From Thiocystis violacea (lineage in GTDB: Bacteria; Pseudomonadota; Gammaproteobacteria; Chromatiales; Chromatiaceae), in assembly GCF_016583565.1 (NCBI RefSeq), contig NZ_NRRF01000015.1, positions 18,476 to 82,475 on the forward strand: a stretch of 64,000 nucleotides of DNA. Reading direction: 5' to 3'. The notes under the pieces were generated by a model that was not told where the DNA came from, did not search any database, and saw nothing but the letters and a program-made list of their open reading frames with translations. Position 1 is the stretch's first letter. Each line of letters starts with the position of its first letter. A program made the translations under genes and the position numbers. Below are positions 55,069-64,000 of the stretch, piece by piece.

Positions 55069-55959
55069 TCAGACCCGGCGTGCTTCCATCATGCGCTCGA
55101 TGATCGGCTGCAGGATGATCTCCATCGCCATCCCCATCTTGCCGCCGGGCACGACCATGCTGTTGCGCCGCGACATGAAGGAGTCGTGGATCATGGAGAG
55201 CAGATAGGGGAAGTCGATCTGCAGCTTCTGCGGATCCTTGAAGCGGATGATGACGAAGCTCTCGTCCGGGGTCGGGATGTCTCGGGCGATGAAGGGGTTG
55301 GAGGTGTCGACCGTCGGCACGCGCTGGAAGTTGATGTCCGTCAGCGAGAACTGCGGCGTGATGTAGCGGATGTAGTCCGGCATGCGGCGCATGATGGTGT
55401 CGACAATGGCCTCGGCCGAGTAGCCGCGCTCCAGGTTGTCGCGGTGGATCTTCTGGATCCACTCCAGGTTCACGATGGGCACCACGCCGACGCCAAGGTC
55501 CACATGCTGGGAGACGTTGGTCTCTTCGGTGACGACCAGACCGTGCAGGCCTTCGTAGAAGATCAGGTCGGTGTCTCCCGGGATATCTTCCCAGGGCGTG
55601 AACTGACCGGGATTGAGGTCGGTGCCGAGTCGCGCGTTGTGCGCGGCGGCCTCCTCGTCGCTGTGGATGTAGTAGCGTTTCTTGCCCGTGCCGCTCTCGC
55701 CGTAGTCGCGGAAGAGCCCTTCGAGCAGGTCGAACCGGTTGGCGTCCGGCCCGAAATGGCTGAGCCCCTGACCTTTCTGGGCGAATTTGGCCATCTCGGC
55801 CTTCATTTCGACGCGGTCATAGCGGTGGAAGCTGTCCCCCTCGATGACGGCCGCGCTGATGTTGTCGCGATGAAAGATGTGCTCGAAGGCGCGCTTGACG
55901 GTGGTGGTGCCTGCCCCGGAAGATCCGGTAACAGCGACGACTGGGTGTTTCTTGGACAT
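55069..55959 (-). CDS. prk: phosphoribulokinase
   Basis: 296 residues from the ATG of MSKKHPVVAV, which has GGGGAGAAG before it. P-loop GSSGAGTTTV and conserved EGDSFHRYDR, then DLIFYEGLHGL. It makes ribulose-1,5-bisphosphate for RuBisCO, so the organism fixes CO2 by the Calvin cycle. It stands alone between recQ and a sensor kinase; a promoter with an operator-like inverted repeat lies upstream. Confidence 0.95.
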   Translation of the reverse strand: MSKKHPVVAVTGSSGAGTTTVKRAFEHIFHRDNISAAVIEGDSFHRYDRVEMKAEMAKFAQKGQGLSHFGPDANRFDLLEGLFRDYGESGTGKKRYYIHSDEEAAAHNARLGTDLNPGQFTPWEDIPGDTDLIFYEGLHGLVVTEETNVSQHVDLGVGVVPIVNLEWIQKIHRDNLERGYSAEAIVDTIMRRMPDYIRYITPQFSLTDINFQRVPTVDTSNPFIARDIPTPDESFVIIRFKDPQKLQIDFPYLLSMIHDSFMSRRNSMVVPGGKMGMAMEIILQPIIERMMEARRV

Positions 55960-56012
55960 GAGCTTCTCCCCGTTCTCTTCGTTATCTTGGACAGCCAGGT
56001 ACTTGACCCGCT

Positions 56013-56043
56013 GATCATTAGCGAGAAATGATCCCCTAATATA
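56013..56043 (-). promoter_or_regulatory. prk promoter with an operator-like inverted repeat
   Basis: On the minus strand TATATT (56043-56038) is a good -10 box. A perfect 7-bp inverted repeat GATCATT-N7-AATGATC (56013-56033) overlaps the expected start of transcription. The -35 region is weak, so an activator may be needed. CbbR-type control is possible but not shown. Confidence 0.5.
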
Positions 56044-56117
56044 CCACGAAGATCCGATCCCAAAGCGGTGAGTCACGGGCGTCGAGGACCGCGCCAGGCA
56101 TGCACGGAGGGCGGCGA

Positions 56118-58223
56118 ATGAAGGACTTGGAGACGCTGGGTGACGCGGGCGCCAGCCGGCTGCGCGCGGACCCCGAGCTGCAGTCGGCGCTGGTGCGCAT
56201 CCTGACCTCCGTGCTCGGCGGTCTCTATATCGCGCTCGGCGCCTGGACCTCCTACTACCGCATCGACCTCGGCTATTTCCTGACCGTATTCGGGTTGCAC
56301 CTGGTCTTCAGCCTGGCGCTGCTCGCCAGCGTCTGGCGGCGCCCGGACTGGCCGGCCCGGCGCTCGGTCGCGCTGTGCCTGGACGTGATCGTGGTCAGTC
56401 TGGCCATTTCCGTCACCCAGGACGCCATCAGTCCCTTCTATCTGCTCTACATCCTCATCTTCATCTCGTCCGGCACGCGGTTTGGCCGTGACCATCTGAT
56501 CTTGGCCGCCGTGGTGGCCGTGATCGCCTACAACGCCGTCCTGATCCAGCTTGACGAATGGCGCCACCACCCCTATGAGGCGGCCTTCTTCCTGCTGCTC
56601 CTGGTGCTGCTGCCCTGGTATCAGGCGTCACTGCTGCGCCAGCTCCAACAGGCGCGCCTGGATGCGGAGCGCGCCAACAAGGCCAAGGGGGATTTCCTCG
56701 CCGTGATGACGCATGAGCTGCGCACGCCACTCACTGGCGTCATCGGGATGACAGACCTGCTCGCGGATACCCAGTTGGACGCGGTGCAGCGCGACTATGT
56801 CGCCGCCATCGGGCACTCGGCCAATGTGCTCAATGCCTTGATCGGCGACATCCTCGACTTCTCGAAGATCGAAGCCGGCCGGGTCGGACTCGAGCGCATC
56901 CCCTTCGATCCCCATGCCCTCGCGCAGGAGGTTTGCGAGATCCTCGCCGCGGGCGCCCTCGCGAAGGGGCTGGAGCTGATCTGTCGCGTCGAACCAGAGG
57001 TGCCGTCTCGACTCGAGGGCGATCCGCTGCGGGTGCGCCAGATCCTCTTCAATCTGCTGGGCAACGCGATCAAGTTCACCGAGCGGGGCGAGGTCTGCGC
57101 GCGTTTGAGCCTGAGTCCGCCGGCGGGGACGCTGCGGCGGCCGCACCTCGTCATGGAGGTGCTCGACAGCGGCATCGGTATCCCGAGGGAGAAGCTCGTG
57201 ATCCTCTTCGAGAGCTTCCGTCAGGCGGACGATTCCACGACACGCCGCTTCGGTGGTACTGGGCTCGGGACCACCATCGCGCGCGAGCTGGCGGTCCTCA
57301 TGGGCGGGTCCATCGAGGTCGAGAGTGAGGAGGGCGTGGGAAGCTGCTTTCGCGTGCGGCTGCCGCTGCTGGCGGAGGATGACCCGGCGTTGCGACCTGT
57401 GGCGGACGGGAGGCTGCGCGGTTTGAGCATCCTGGTCGTCGAGGCGAATGCGCGTCAGCGCGCCTGGATTCGGGATTCCCTGGCGCGGGAAGGGGCGGCT
57501 TGTCAGGCGCTGGCGGGGATTGCGGGGCTCGCGACGCTGGCGCCGGATGCGCCGCGTCCGGATCTGGCCCTGCTCGCGGACCGTCCGGCCGGGGATGATC
57601 TCTCGGTCGGTGTGGAACGGCTGCGCGCGCGCCTCGGCGATGGTCTGCTCTGTCTGCTCCTGACCTATCCGGGGCGGCGTCCCGAGGCCTGTCCGTCTGG
57701 TGTCGCGTGTCTCACCAAACCCCTGCTGGCCGATGCCTTGGTCGGCGCGGTCCTGTCCAGCCTCGGCCAGTCCCCGAGCCCCTCCGCTGGAGCGCGCGGA
57801 GACTCGGCGGTTGCCGGCTCGAAGGTCGAGGGAGCGGCACGCTCGACGCTCGCTGGCCTTCGGGTGCTGGTGGCTGAGGACAATGAGATCGCCGCCAAGG
57901 TCGTCACGGGTTTCTTGTCCCGCTTCGGGGTCGAGCACCGTCGTTTTCGCGATGGCGAGGCCGCGCTCGCCGCGGCCCGGAGCGGCGACTATCAGATCGC
58001 GATCCTCGACCTGCACATGCCGAAGCTCGACGGTTTCGGCTTCGTGAGCCGGCTGCGTGCCGAGCGGCCAGACCTGCGCCTGCCGGTCCTGGCGCTGACC
58101 GCCAACGCCTCGGAGGAGCAGAAGCGCGCCTGTCTCGAAGCCGGCATGGACGCCTTTCTGAGCAAGCCGGTCCGACCGGATGATCTGAAGCGCGCGCTCG
58201 AAAGCCTCAGGCCAGAACCTTGA
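56118..58223 (+). CDS. hybrid sensor histidine kinase/response regulator (RpfC-like)
   Basis: 701 residues from the ATG at 56118, with GGAGGG seven bases upstream. About five N-terminal membrane helices and no large periplasmic domain; then HisKA (His199 in MTHELRTPL) and HATPase (NLLGNAIKFTERG, DSGIGIP, GGTGLGT). Two receiver-like domains follow. The first has no acceptor Asp in the expected setting (DLALLADRPAG) and looks degenerate; the second has Asp631 (AILDLHMPKLDG) and KPVRPDD. No Hpt domain. The gene ends one base from the rnfE stop. Confidence 0.85.
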   Translation: MKDLETLGDAGASRLRADPELQSALVRILTSVLGGLYIALGAWTSYYRIDLGYFLTVFGLHLVFSLALLASVWRRPDWPARRSVALCLDVIVVSLAISVTQDAISPFYLLYILIFISSGTRFGRDHLILAAVVAVIAYNAVLIQLDEWRHHPYEAAFFLLLLVLLPWYQASLLRQLQQARLDAERANKAKGDFLAVMTHELRTPLTGVIGMTDLLADTQLDAVQRDYVAAIGHSANVLNALIGDILDFSKIEAGRVGLERIPFDPHALAQEVCEILAAGALAKGLELICRVEPEVPSRLEGDPLRVRQILFNLLGNAIKFTERGEVCARLSLSPPAGTLRRPHLVMEVLDSGIGIPREKLVILFESFRQADDSTTRRFGGTGLGTTIARELAVLMGGSIEVESEEGVGSCFRVRLPLLAEDDPALRPVADGRLRGLSILVVEANARQRAWIRDSLAREGAACQALAGIAGLATLAPDAPRPDLALLADRPAGDDLSVGVERLRARLGDGLLCLLLTYPGRRPEACPSGVACLTKPLLADALVGAVLSSLGQSPSPSAGARGDSAVAGSKVEGAARSTLAGLRVLVAEDNEIAAKVVTGFLSRFGVEHRRFRDGEAALAAARSGDYQIAILDLHMPKLDGFGFVSRLRAERPDLRLPVLALTANASEEQKRACLEAGMDAFLSKPVRPDDLKRALESLRPEP

Positions 58224-58224
58224 T

Positions 58225-58938
58225 TCACAGCGCCGGCGTTGGCCCCGTGGCTTGAGGATGCGCCGCCGAGGCGCGTTTGGGCGCCGCCTTCAGGCGCTTG
58301 AACAGGCTGTCGATGACGTTCTTGAGGGCGATCATCAGCCCCAGTCCAATGAAGGCGCCGGGTGGCAGGATTGCGATGAGGGCACCTTGGTAGTCGTCCC
58401 CCAGACTGATCGTCAATGCCTGGCCGGCCTTGCCGAGCAAGAGGTCGGCTTGATGGAAGACAGTGCCTTGGGCGACGAATTCGCGCAGCGCGCCCAGCGT
58501 GGTCAGCACCAGCGTCGCCCCTAGTCCGACCGCGAGCCCGTCCAGGAGCGCGCGATCCACCCGGTTCTTGGAGGCGAAGGCCTCGGCGCGCCCGATGATC
58601 ATGCAGTTGACCACGATGAGTGAGATGAAGAGACCCAGCACCAGGTACATCTCGTAGAAGTAGGCCTGCATGATCAGCTCGACCAGGGTGACGAAGGAGG
58701 CGATCACCAGTACGAAGACCGGAATACGGATCTCGGGTCGCACCAGGTTGCGGACCAGGGAGACGGTGACGTTGGAGCAGACCACGACGGCTGTCGTCGC
58801 GAGCCCCATGCCGAGCCCGTTGGTCGCGGAGGTCGTGGTGGCGAGCAGGGGGCAGAGGCCGAGCAGGGCCACCAGCATCTGGTTGTTGCTCCAGAGACCG
58901 CCGCCGAGGATGCTGCCGTAGCTTTGGGGCGCGGACAT
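58225..58938 (-). CDS. rnfE: Rnf electron transport complex subunit RnfE
   Basis: 237 residues, a six-helix membrane subunit ([20 protein letters not shown]; later [17 protein letters not shown]). Part of the Rnf complex, which couples ion flow with electron transfer between NADH and ferredoxin. Last gene of rnfABCDGE; its start overlaps the rnfG stop by one base. It converges with the sensor kinase, with one base between stops. Confidence 0.94.
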   Translation of the reverse strand: MSAPQSYGSILGGGLWSNNQMLVALLGLCPLLATTTSATNGLGMGLATTAVVVCSNVTVSLVRNLVRPEIRIPVFVLVIASFVTLVELIMQAYFYEMYLVLGLFISLIVVNCMIIGRAEAFASKNRVDRALLDGLAVGLGATLVLTTLGALREFVAQGTVFHQADLLLGKAGQALTISLGDDYQGALIAILPPGAFIGLGLMIALKNVIDSLFKRLKAAPKRASAAHPQATGPTPAL

Positions 58939-59591
58939 CAGCCTTGCCCCTCCGGCTTGGCCGCGGGCGCGCTCGTGGCCTTGGGGGCGAACAGCTGATC
59001 ACCTTGCTCTTGCACGTACATGAGCGTGTTCTTCACCGCGTTGACGACGGAGCGTGGCGTAATGGTTGCCCCGGTGAACTGGTCGAACACGCCGCCGTCG
59101 CGTTCGACGGCCCACTTCTCCAGGGGCGGGTTCGCGAGCGACTTGCCCTCGAAGCCGAGAATCCAGCCCGATTTCTGCTCCTCGATCTTGTCGCCCAGCC
59201 CTGGGGTTTCGTGATGGGAGACGACGCGTACGCCGCCGAGCGTGCCGTCGCGCATCACCGAGACCAGGAGGTTGATGGGGCCGGCGTAGCCATCCGGAAC
59301 CACGGGCTCCAGCACGACCGCGACCGGTTCCTGGGCCTTCCGCACCCGATACACCGCGGTGCTGTCAGCGCCCAGGCGCTCGCGTGCATGGACTTGGATG
59401 CGGTCGCTCAAGGGGTCGTTGTCGGAGCGGCCGGCGGGCAGGATGGTTTCCAACTTGCGCTTCATGGCCTGATACCGATTGTCCGCGATGCGCGCATCCA
59501 CCGCTTCGTGGGTCATGGCGACCAGCGAGACGCCGCTGATGGCGAAGGCGCCGAGCACGAGCCCGGCGAGCAAGATGGATCTGTTCTTCAT
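58938..59591 (-). CDS. rnfG: Rnf complex subunit RnfG
   Basis: 217 residues from the ATG of [10 protein letters not shown]. One N-terminal membrane anchor, then a periplasmic FMN domain with the flavin-attachment motif [12 protein letters not shown] (covalent FMN on Thr). A start upstream at 59666 would read through the 18-bp repeats as a six-residue repeat and overlap rnfD; this is less likely. Confidence 0.94.
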   Translation of the reverse strand: MKNRSILLAGLVLGAFAISGVSLVAMTHEAVDARIADNRYQAMKRKLETILPAGRSDNDPLSDRIQVHARERLGADSTAVYRVRKAQEPVAVVLEPVVPDGYAGPINLLVSVMRDGTLGGVRVVSHHETPGLGDKIEEQKSGWILGFEGKSLANPPLEKWAVERDGGVFDQFTGATITPRSVVNAVKNTLMYVQEQGDQLFAPKATSAPAAKPEGQG

Positions 59592-59645
59592 CCGCGTTCT
59601 CTCTTCAGGCTCGTTTTCTCTATCAAGCGCGTTCTCTCTATCAAC
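59592..59645. repeat. three tandem 18-bp units abutting the rnfG start
   Basis: Units of 18 bp at 59592, 59610 and 59628 (CCGCGTTCTCTCTTCAGG, CTCGTTTTCTCTATCAAG and CGCGTTCTCTCTATCAAC) lie exactly between the rnfD stop and the rnfG start. On the coding strand each provides a GAGAGA-like ribosome-binding stretch. Confidence 0.9.
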
Positions 59646-60681
59646 CCCGTTCGCCGCCGTGCCCAAAGACGCGTGGCTGGGTGTAGTAGTCGATCGTCGG
59701 GGCGGCGATGTTCATGAGCAGCACCGCGAAGGCGACCGCATCCGGATAGCCGCCCCAGCTGCGGATCACGTACACCAGCACCCCGATGGTCGCTCCGAAC
59801 ACCAACTGGCCCTTCTTGGTGGTACAGGCCGTCACCGGGTCGGTCGCGATGAAGAAGGCACCCAGGATCGCCGCGCCGCTGAAGAGATGAAAGGCCGGGA
59901 AGGGATGCGTCTGGGGCTCGATGCTCCAGAAGATCCCGGCGCAGACCAGGAGGCCGAGCAACATGGAGACCGGGATGTGCCAGGTGATGATCCGCCGCCA
60001 AAGCAAGTAGACGCCCCCGAGCAGAAACCAGTTCCCCACCCATTCCCAACCGCGCCCGCCGAACGCGCCCCAGAGCGGGCTCTGGCGGATCTGCTCGATG
60101 GTCATGTCCATGTCGAGCTTGCCACGCATTTCGTCCAGCGGCGTGGCGGAGGAGATGGCGTCCCAATCCAAGCCGGTTGGCGGCGCGCCTTGGAGGATGA
60201 TGCGCAGCGACTCCAAGAACGATAAATGGTGCTCTGCGAGCATGTTCGGGGCCAGCCAGGTGGTCATGGCCACCGGGTAGGAGATCAGCAGGAAGACATA
60301 GGCGGCCATGGCCGGGTTGAAGGGGTTGTAACCCATCCCGCCATAGAGCTGCTTGACCAGTACGATGGCGAACACCATGCCGAGCAGGGTCAACCACCAG
60401 GGCAAGGTCGGCGGGACCGAGATGGCGAAGAGCACCGCCGTGACGACCGCGCTGAGGTCTCCGATGGCCACCATGGGCGGGCGCCGGCGTGCGAGCATGA
60501 TCGCCGCCTCGGCGGCGACGGCGAAGCTGACGGCCAGGGTGATGTTGATCAAGACTCCCCAGCCGAAAAACCAGATCATCGCCACGATGCCGGGAACCAG
60601 TGCGACCAGCACCTGGAGCATGAGACGGTCGACCCGGTTCACCCGGGGCACATGGGGGGAGGAGACGACGCTGGGCTTCAT
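59641..60681 (-). CDS. rnfD: Rnf complex subunit RnfD
   Basis: 346 residues with about ten membrane helices. Conserved GYNPFNPAMAAYVFLL, and the region with the covalent flavin site (TTKKGQLVFGATIGVL). It forms the membrane flavin path of the Rnf complex. A 130-base gap with repeats separates it from rnfC, the only large gap in this operon. Confidence 0.94.
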   Translation of the reverse strand: MKPSVVSSPHVPRVNRVDRLMLQVLVALVPGIVAMIWFFGWGVLINITLAVSFAVAAEAAIMLARRRPPMVAIGDLSAVVTAVLFAISVPPTLPWWLTLLGMVFAIVLVKQLYGGMGYNPFNPAMAAYVFLLISYPVAMTTWLAPNMLAEHHLSFLESLRIILQGAPPTGLDWDAISSATPLDEMRGKLDMDMTIEQIRQSPLWGAFGGRGWEWVGNWFLLGGVYLLWRRIITWHIPVSMLLGLLVCAGIFWSIEPQTHPFPAFHLFSGAAILGAFFIATDPVTACTTKKGQLVFGATIGVLVYVIRSWGGYPDAVAFAVLLMNIAAPTIDYYTQPRVFGHGGERG

Positions 60682-60727
60682 GGATGGGTGTTGCTGATGG
60701 GGTCGGTCATCGTTTTCGGCGGAGGTA

Positions 60728-60755
60728 TCAGTTGTCAGTTGTCAGTTGGCAGTGG
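60728..60755. repeat. heptamer tandem repeat between rnfC and rnfD
   Basis: TCAGTTG is present three times in a row (60728-60748) and a degenerate fourth unit follows, directly before the REP-like element. A related run with a 14-bp period is found after recQ (54938-54965). Confidence 0.8.
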
Positions 60756-60803
60756 TGGGAGCGGCGCCCCGCCGCGACCAGGAGGGCGCGGGGCGGCGCT
60801 CCC
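60755..60803. repeat. GC-rich REP-like hairpin, copy 2
   Basis: The 24-base segment identical to 47061-47084 is the left part. The left arm at 60757-60772 pairs with 60788-60803 over 16 bases with one mismatch, a very stable hairpin within the rnf operon between rnfC and rnfD. It could cause processing or partial termination. Confidence 0.8.
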
Positions 60804-60811
60804 TCACTCGC

Positions 60812-62422
60812 TCAGTCTCTCGGCGTGTCCGTCCTCTGCACCGATGCGCCGGGCTTCTTGGCGGCGGCGCGCCGCCGCGCGGCCTCGATTGCGACCTGCT
60901 TGGGGTCCGCGTCGCCCGCTGACTTGGCCTCGAGCGCCGCCTTCTGTTTCCGCAGCCGCGCCTGACGCTCCTGTTCCTGCCGCTCGAGGCGTGCCTGTTT
61001 CGCGGCGTGTCTCGCGCGGGCCAGCTCCGATTTGCGCTTCTCCTGCTCGCGCGCCCAGATCTCGGTCTTGGCGTAACGGTAATACTGGACGAGCGGGATA
61101 TGGCTCGGGCAGACCTGGGCGCAGCAGCCGCACTCGATGCAATCGAAGAGGTTGTAGTCCTGAATCCGGTCCAGGTCCTTCGAGCGGGCATGCCAATAGA
61201 GTTGCTGCGGGAGGAGCTTCGCCGGACAGACCTCGGCACAGCGTCCGCAGCGGATGCAGGCGAGCGCGGCGTCCGCGCTCGGGCTCTCTTCGGCGGTCAG
61301 GGCCAGCACGCAGTTGGATGACTTGGTGACGGGGGTCTCCGTCTGTTTCAGCTCGAACCCCATCATGGGGCCGCCACACAGCAGCTTGCGCGGGGTCGCG
61401 CGATAGCCACCGCAGTGGGCGATGAGGTGATCCGCCGTGGTGCCGACGGGAACCTCCAGATTGCGCGGGTGGGCGATGGCGCGGCCGGTGACCGTCACGA
61501 CGCGGGAGATGAGCGGGCGCCCGTCGAGCACGGCATCCGCGACGGCGGCGGCGGAGCCCACATTCTGGCAGACGATGCCGATCTGGGCCGGGATGCCGTT
61601 GGTCGGCACCTCCTTGCCGGTCAGGATGCGGATCAGCTGCTTCTCGCCGCCGCTCGGATAGAGGGTCGGGATGGCGACGACCTCCGTATAGGCGTGCATG
61701 TCCGTCTCGGCGAGCGCCAGCCGCATCGCCTCGATCGCCTCGGGTTTGTTGTCCTCGATGCCGATCAAGACCTCCTTCACGCCCAGGAGGTGGTGCATGA
61801 TGCGCACCCCCTCCAGGATGTGCCCGGCGCGCTCGCGCATCAGGCGGTCATCGCAGGTGATGTAGGGCTCGCATTCGGCCCCATTGATCACCAGGGTCTG
61901 GATCTCCCGGTCCGTGCCCGGGCTCAACTTGACGCTGGTCGGGAAGGAGGCGCCGCCCATACCCACCACGCCGGCCCAGCGAATGCGCTCGCGAATCAGT
62001 CCGGGATCGAGCTGCGGATAGTCCGTCAGTGGCGGGGGCAACTCGGCCCAGCGGTCCTCGCCGTCGGTCTCGATGAGCGCGCAGAGGGCGGACAGGCCCG
62101 AGGGGTGAGGAACGGGGTGCTGCTCGATCGCAACCACGAGGCCCGAGCTGGAGGCATGCACGGGTGCGCTGATGAAGCCGACTGGCTCGGCGATCATCTG
62201 TCCCTTGAGCACGCGCTCCCCCACGCCGATCAGCGCCCGCGCGGGCGCGCCGATGTGCTGTTGCAGAGGAATCACCAGGCGCGCCGGAAGTGGTATCGGC
62301 TCGATCGCGCAGGCGTTCGAGAGGTCCTTCTCGTCTGGAATATGGATGCCGCCATGGAACCGCCAGAGTCGGCGTTTGCTGGACAAGCGCTGAAGGATCG
62401 CCATCTCGGTCATCTTCCTCAT
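60812..62422 (-). CDS. rnfC: Rnf complex subunit RnfC
   Basis: 536 residues from the ATG that overlaps the rnfB stop (ATGA). NADH/FMN-binding region [13 protein letters not shown] with [12 protein letters not shown]; two 4Fe-4S sites ([12 protein letters not shown] and [12 protein letters not shown]); and a C-terminal charged, Lys/Arg/Ala-rich coiled tail of about 90 residues as in gammaproteobacterial RnfC/RsxC. It is the soluble NADH-oxidising subunit. Confidence 0.95.
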   Translation of the reverse strand: MRKMTEMAILQRLSSKRRLWRFHGGIHIPDEKDLSNACAIEPIPLPARLVIPLQQHIGAPARALIGVGERVLKGQMIAEPVGFISAPVHASSSGLVVAIEQHPVPHPSGLSALCALIETDGEDRWAELPPPLTDYPQLDPGLIRERIRWAGVVGMGGASFPTSVKLSPGTDREIQTLVINGAECEPYITCDDRLMRERAGHILEGVRIMHHLLGVKEVLIGIEDNKPEAIEAMRLALAETDMHAYTEVVAIPTLYPSGGEKQLIRILTGKEVPTNGIPAQIGIVCQNVGSAAAVADAVLDGRPLISRVVTVTGRAIAHPRNLEVPVGTTADHLIAHCGGYRATPRKLLCGGPMMGFELKQTETPVTKSSNCVLALTAEESPSADAALACIRCGRCAEVCPAKLLPQQLYWHARSKDLDRIQDYNLFDCIECGCCAQVCPSHIPLVQYYRYAKTEIWAREQEKRKSELARARHAAKQARLERQEQERQARLRKQKAALEAKSAGDADPKQVAIEAARRRAAAKKPGASVQRTDTPRD

Positions 62423-62988
62423 GCGGCCTTCTGGTCCGGGGTGACAGGCTTGGTGCCCTGTGCATGCCCGCCCGGATAGGGCCAACGCCACCGCGGGATG
62501 TCCTCGGCGACGGGCACCATGTGGATGCATTGGACCGGGCAGGGCGCCAGGCAGAGCTCGCAGCCCGTGCACTCCCCTGACAGCACCCCATGCAACTGCT
62601 TGGCGGCCCCGACGATGGCATCCACGGGGCAGCTCTGCAGGCAGAGCGTGCAGCCGATGCAGGCATTCGGATCGATCACGGCGACGACCGGCACCTTTTC
62701 CTTGACCTCCATGGCGACGGGCTCGCGGCCGAGCAGGTCCGCGAGCGCCAGCACGAGCGGCTCACCGCCGGGTAGGCACTTGTTGATGTCGTCCTCGCCC
62801 TTGGCGATGGCATCCGCGTAGGGGCGGCAGCCCGGATGTCCGCATTGCCCGCATTGCGTCTGGGGCAGGAGGCTGTCGATCTGATCGGCGATGGGGTCGC
62901 CCTCCACCCGGAAGCGGATGGCCGAATAGCCCAGCAGCAGCCCGAAGAAGGTCGCGATCGCCGCGATGGCGAGAATGGCGGCTAGCAT
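62419..62988 (-). CDS. rnfB: Rnf complex subunit RnfB
   Basis: 189 residues from the ATG of [10 protein letters not shown]. One membrane helix, a 4Fe-4S site with CGQCGHPGC, and two ferredoxin-like sites ([12 protein letters not shown] and [12 protein letters not shown]). It passes electrons to ferredoxin. A start upstream at 63024 would overlap rnfA. Confidence 0.95.
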   Translation of the reverse strand: MLAAILAIAAIATFFGLLLGYSAIRFRVEGDPIADQIDSLLPQTQCGQCGHPGCRPYADAIAKGEDDINKCLPGGEPLVLALADLLGREPVAMEVKEKVPVVAVIDPNACIGCTLCLQSCPVDAIVGAAKQLHGVLSGECTGCELCLAPCPVQCIHMVPVAEDIPRWRWPYPGGHAQGTKPVTPDQKAA

Positions 62989-63001
62989 GACGCCTCTGGC
63001 C

Positions 63002-63583
63002 TCAACGGGCGACCAAGCCGGCAAAGCCCATGAAGGCCAGCGACATCAGCCCAGCCGTGATGAGGGCAACCGGACTCCCCTGAAACGGCTCGGGAACGTC
63101 GGCTACCGCAACGCGCTCGCGGATCGCGGCGAAGAGCGTCAGCACCAGCGAGAAGCCCACCGCCGCGCCGAAGCCGTAGAGCGCCGATTCGACCAGCGTG
63201 TGTGCCGCCTGCTGGTTGAGCAGCGCCACGCCCAGCACGGCGCAGTTGGTCGTGATCAGCGGCAGAAAAATGCCCAGCAGCTGATAGAGCATGGGACTCG
63301 TCTTGTGCATCACCGTCTCGGTGAACTGCACCACGGCCGCGATCACCAGGATGAAGGCGATGGTGCGCAGATAGCCGATGTCGAGCGGCTCCAGGACATA
63401 CTGATTCACGACCCAGGTGATGACCGAGGACAGCGTCATCACGAAGGTCGTCGCCAGCCCCATCCCGGTCGCGGTCTCGAGCTTCTTGGAGACCCCCATG
63501 AAGGGGCAGAGCCCGAGGAACTTGACCAGCACGAAGTTGTTGACCAGCACGGTGCCGACCAGGATGAGCGCGTATTCAGTCAT
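63002..63583 (-). CDS. rnfA: Rnf complex subunit RnfA
   Basis: 193 residues from the ATG of [11 protein letters not shown] six-helix membrane subunit homologous to RnfE ([34 protein letters not shown]). First gene of the rnf operon. It is 13 bases upstream of rnfB. Confidence 0.95.
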   Translation of the reverse strand: MTEYALILVGTVLVNNFVLVKFLGLCPFMGVSKKLETATGMGLATTFVMTLSSVITWVVNQYVLEPLDIGYLRTIAFILVIAAVVQFTETVMHKTSPMLYQLLGIFLPLITTNCAVLGVALLNQQAAHTLVESALYGFGAAVGFSLVLTLFAAIRERVAVADVPEPFQGSPVALITAGLMSLAFMGFAGLVAR

Positions 63584-63887
63584 ACCTAAGAAGCGGGGCA
63601 AAGGGAGAATTGGGCTAGAGGCTTAGAAATCAGCGATCAAGAACCCTAGCGAGCCTAAAAGCGCGGAAGCATACGCCCCGCGCCCAGAGGCTACAACAGG
63701 AATACCGTAGGGTTATTCTGGGTATTTGTGCGCGGCTCTTGATCCGTTTCGGACTAGTGAAGCTCCAAAGCTCTCGTTGCGATTGGATTCTCCTAGTGGT
63801 CTAGAGTGAAAGTCCTAATACTGTTTCTGGGCGATCGATGGCATCCTACTCATCTGTCTTGAGTTTCGCCGATGAGTTGATGACACG
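63584..63887. other. region upstream of rnfA and into an insertion sequence
   Basis: 304 bases between rnfA (minus) and the transposase (plus). It should hold the rnf promoter, and the insertion-sequence left end must lie within it, but I could not define a terminal inverted repeat or a target duplication without the right end. I saw no good sigma-54 or NifA site here. Confidence 0.5.
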
Positions 63888-64000
63888 ATGCCACGCTGCA
63901 CCCCGATTCCCGTTTCCCTCACCGACAAAGAACGTACCCAGTTGGAGGCGTTGGTGCGTCAGCACACCACGGCGCAGCAACTGGCGATCCGAGCCCGAAT
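63888..64000 (+). CDS. IS630-family transposase, N-terminal part
   Basis: The first 37 codons are in the window and run off the edge: MPRCTPIPVSLTDKERTQLE, then ALVRQHTTAQQLAIRAR. This is the start of IS630-type transposases, which begin with a winged HTH preceded by SLT..ER..LE and a TT..QQ..RAR run. Whether the element is complete cannot be seen. Confidence 0.8.
   Translation, partial: MPRCTPIPVSLTDKERTQLEALVRQHTTAQQLAIRAR

Noticed and set aside
59592..59666. Longer rnfG with a six-residue N-terminal repeat
   Set aside because: It would overlap rnfD by 26 bases and precede the normal membrane anchor with a charged repeat; the ATG at 59591 has GAGAG at proper spacing.
63584..63887. Sigma-54 or NifA site upstream of rnfA
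   Set aside because: No GG-N10-GC pair with proper flanks and no TGT-N10-ACA could be found on the minus strand.

Overview
The window reads as chromosome of a GC-rich gammaproteobacterium that fixes nitrogen and CO2. The best fit is a purple sulfur bacterium or close relative (Chromatiales). This is inferred from gene content: nifE, nifN and nifX with a nif-type ferredoxin, a six-gene rnf operon, phosphoribulokinase, an exosortase A (XrtA/PEP-CTERM) exopolysaccharide locus, and a gammaproteobacterial ndk-rlmN-pilF-rodZ-hisS-yfgM-bamB-der block. I saw no rRNA, tRNA or CRISPR array.

Layout. (1) 1-20149, plus strand: an XrtA/PEP-CTERM locus. It holds the tail of a TPR protein, then a secretion-type ATPase fused to an OmpA-like domain, the kinase/regulator pair PrsK-PrsR, a Wza-like export lipoprotein, a chain-length protein, a tyrosine autokinase, an outer-membrane barrel, a deacetylase, a FemAB-like protein, two glycosyltransferases, exosortase A and an amidotransferase. 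Many of these genes overlap by a few bases. (2) 20.3-24.1 kb: a radical SAM protein, an SDR/DUF2867 protein, and on the minus strand a SRPBCC protein with a short LOV photoreceptor. (3) 24.4-32.7 kb, minus strand: the housekeeping block, with ispG missing from its usual place between rodZ and hisS and a tandem-repeat array there instead. (4) 33-42 kb: a thioredoxin-like protein, a DHH-type protein, an L,D-transpeptidase, a GH13 enzyme, glycogen synthase with a 200-residue extension, an Hsp70-like/DUF2760 pair, a DUF2934 protein and a candidate small RNA. (5) 42.5-46.9 kb: ubiX, mpl, a membrane protein and lnt. (6) 47.1-52.3 kb, minus strand: nifE-nifN-nifX-rseC-DUF269-DUF683-fdxB, behind a good sigma-54 promoter and a NifA-type site. 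(7) 52.7-63.6 kb: recQ, prk, a hybrid sensor kinase and rnfABCDGE. (8) The right edge enters an IS630-type transposase.

How the parts may work together. The first 20 kb would build and export an exopolysaccharide and sort PEP-CTERM proteins, with PrsK-PrsR controlling sigma-54 promoters. The nif and rnf groups fit together: Rnf would supply low-potential electrons, through ferredoxins such as FdxB, to nitrogenase. An RseC-family protein, whose relatives work with Rnf/Rsx in SoxR reduction, sits inside the nif operon.

The most unusual observations are these: locus-specific short tandem repeats (7-20 bp units) just upstream of start codons at many genes; a compact intergenic sRNA candidate with a CU-rich anti-Shine-Dalgarno stretch; the LOV-SRPBCC pair; and the ATPase-OmpA fusion. 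Functions are assigned from motifs read by eye; no database search was run.
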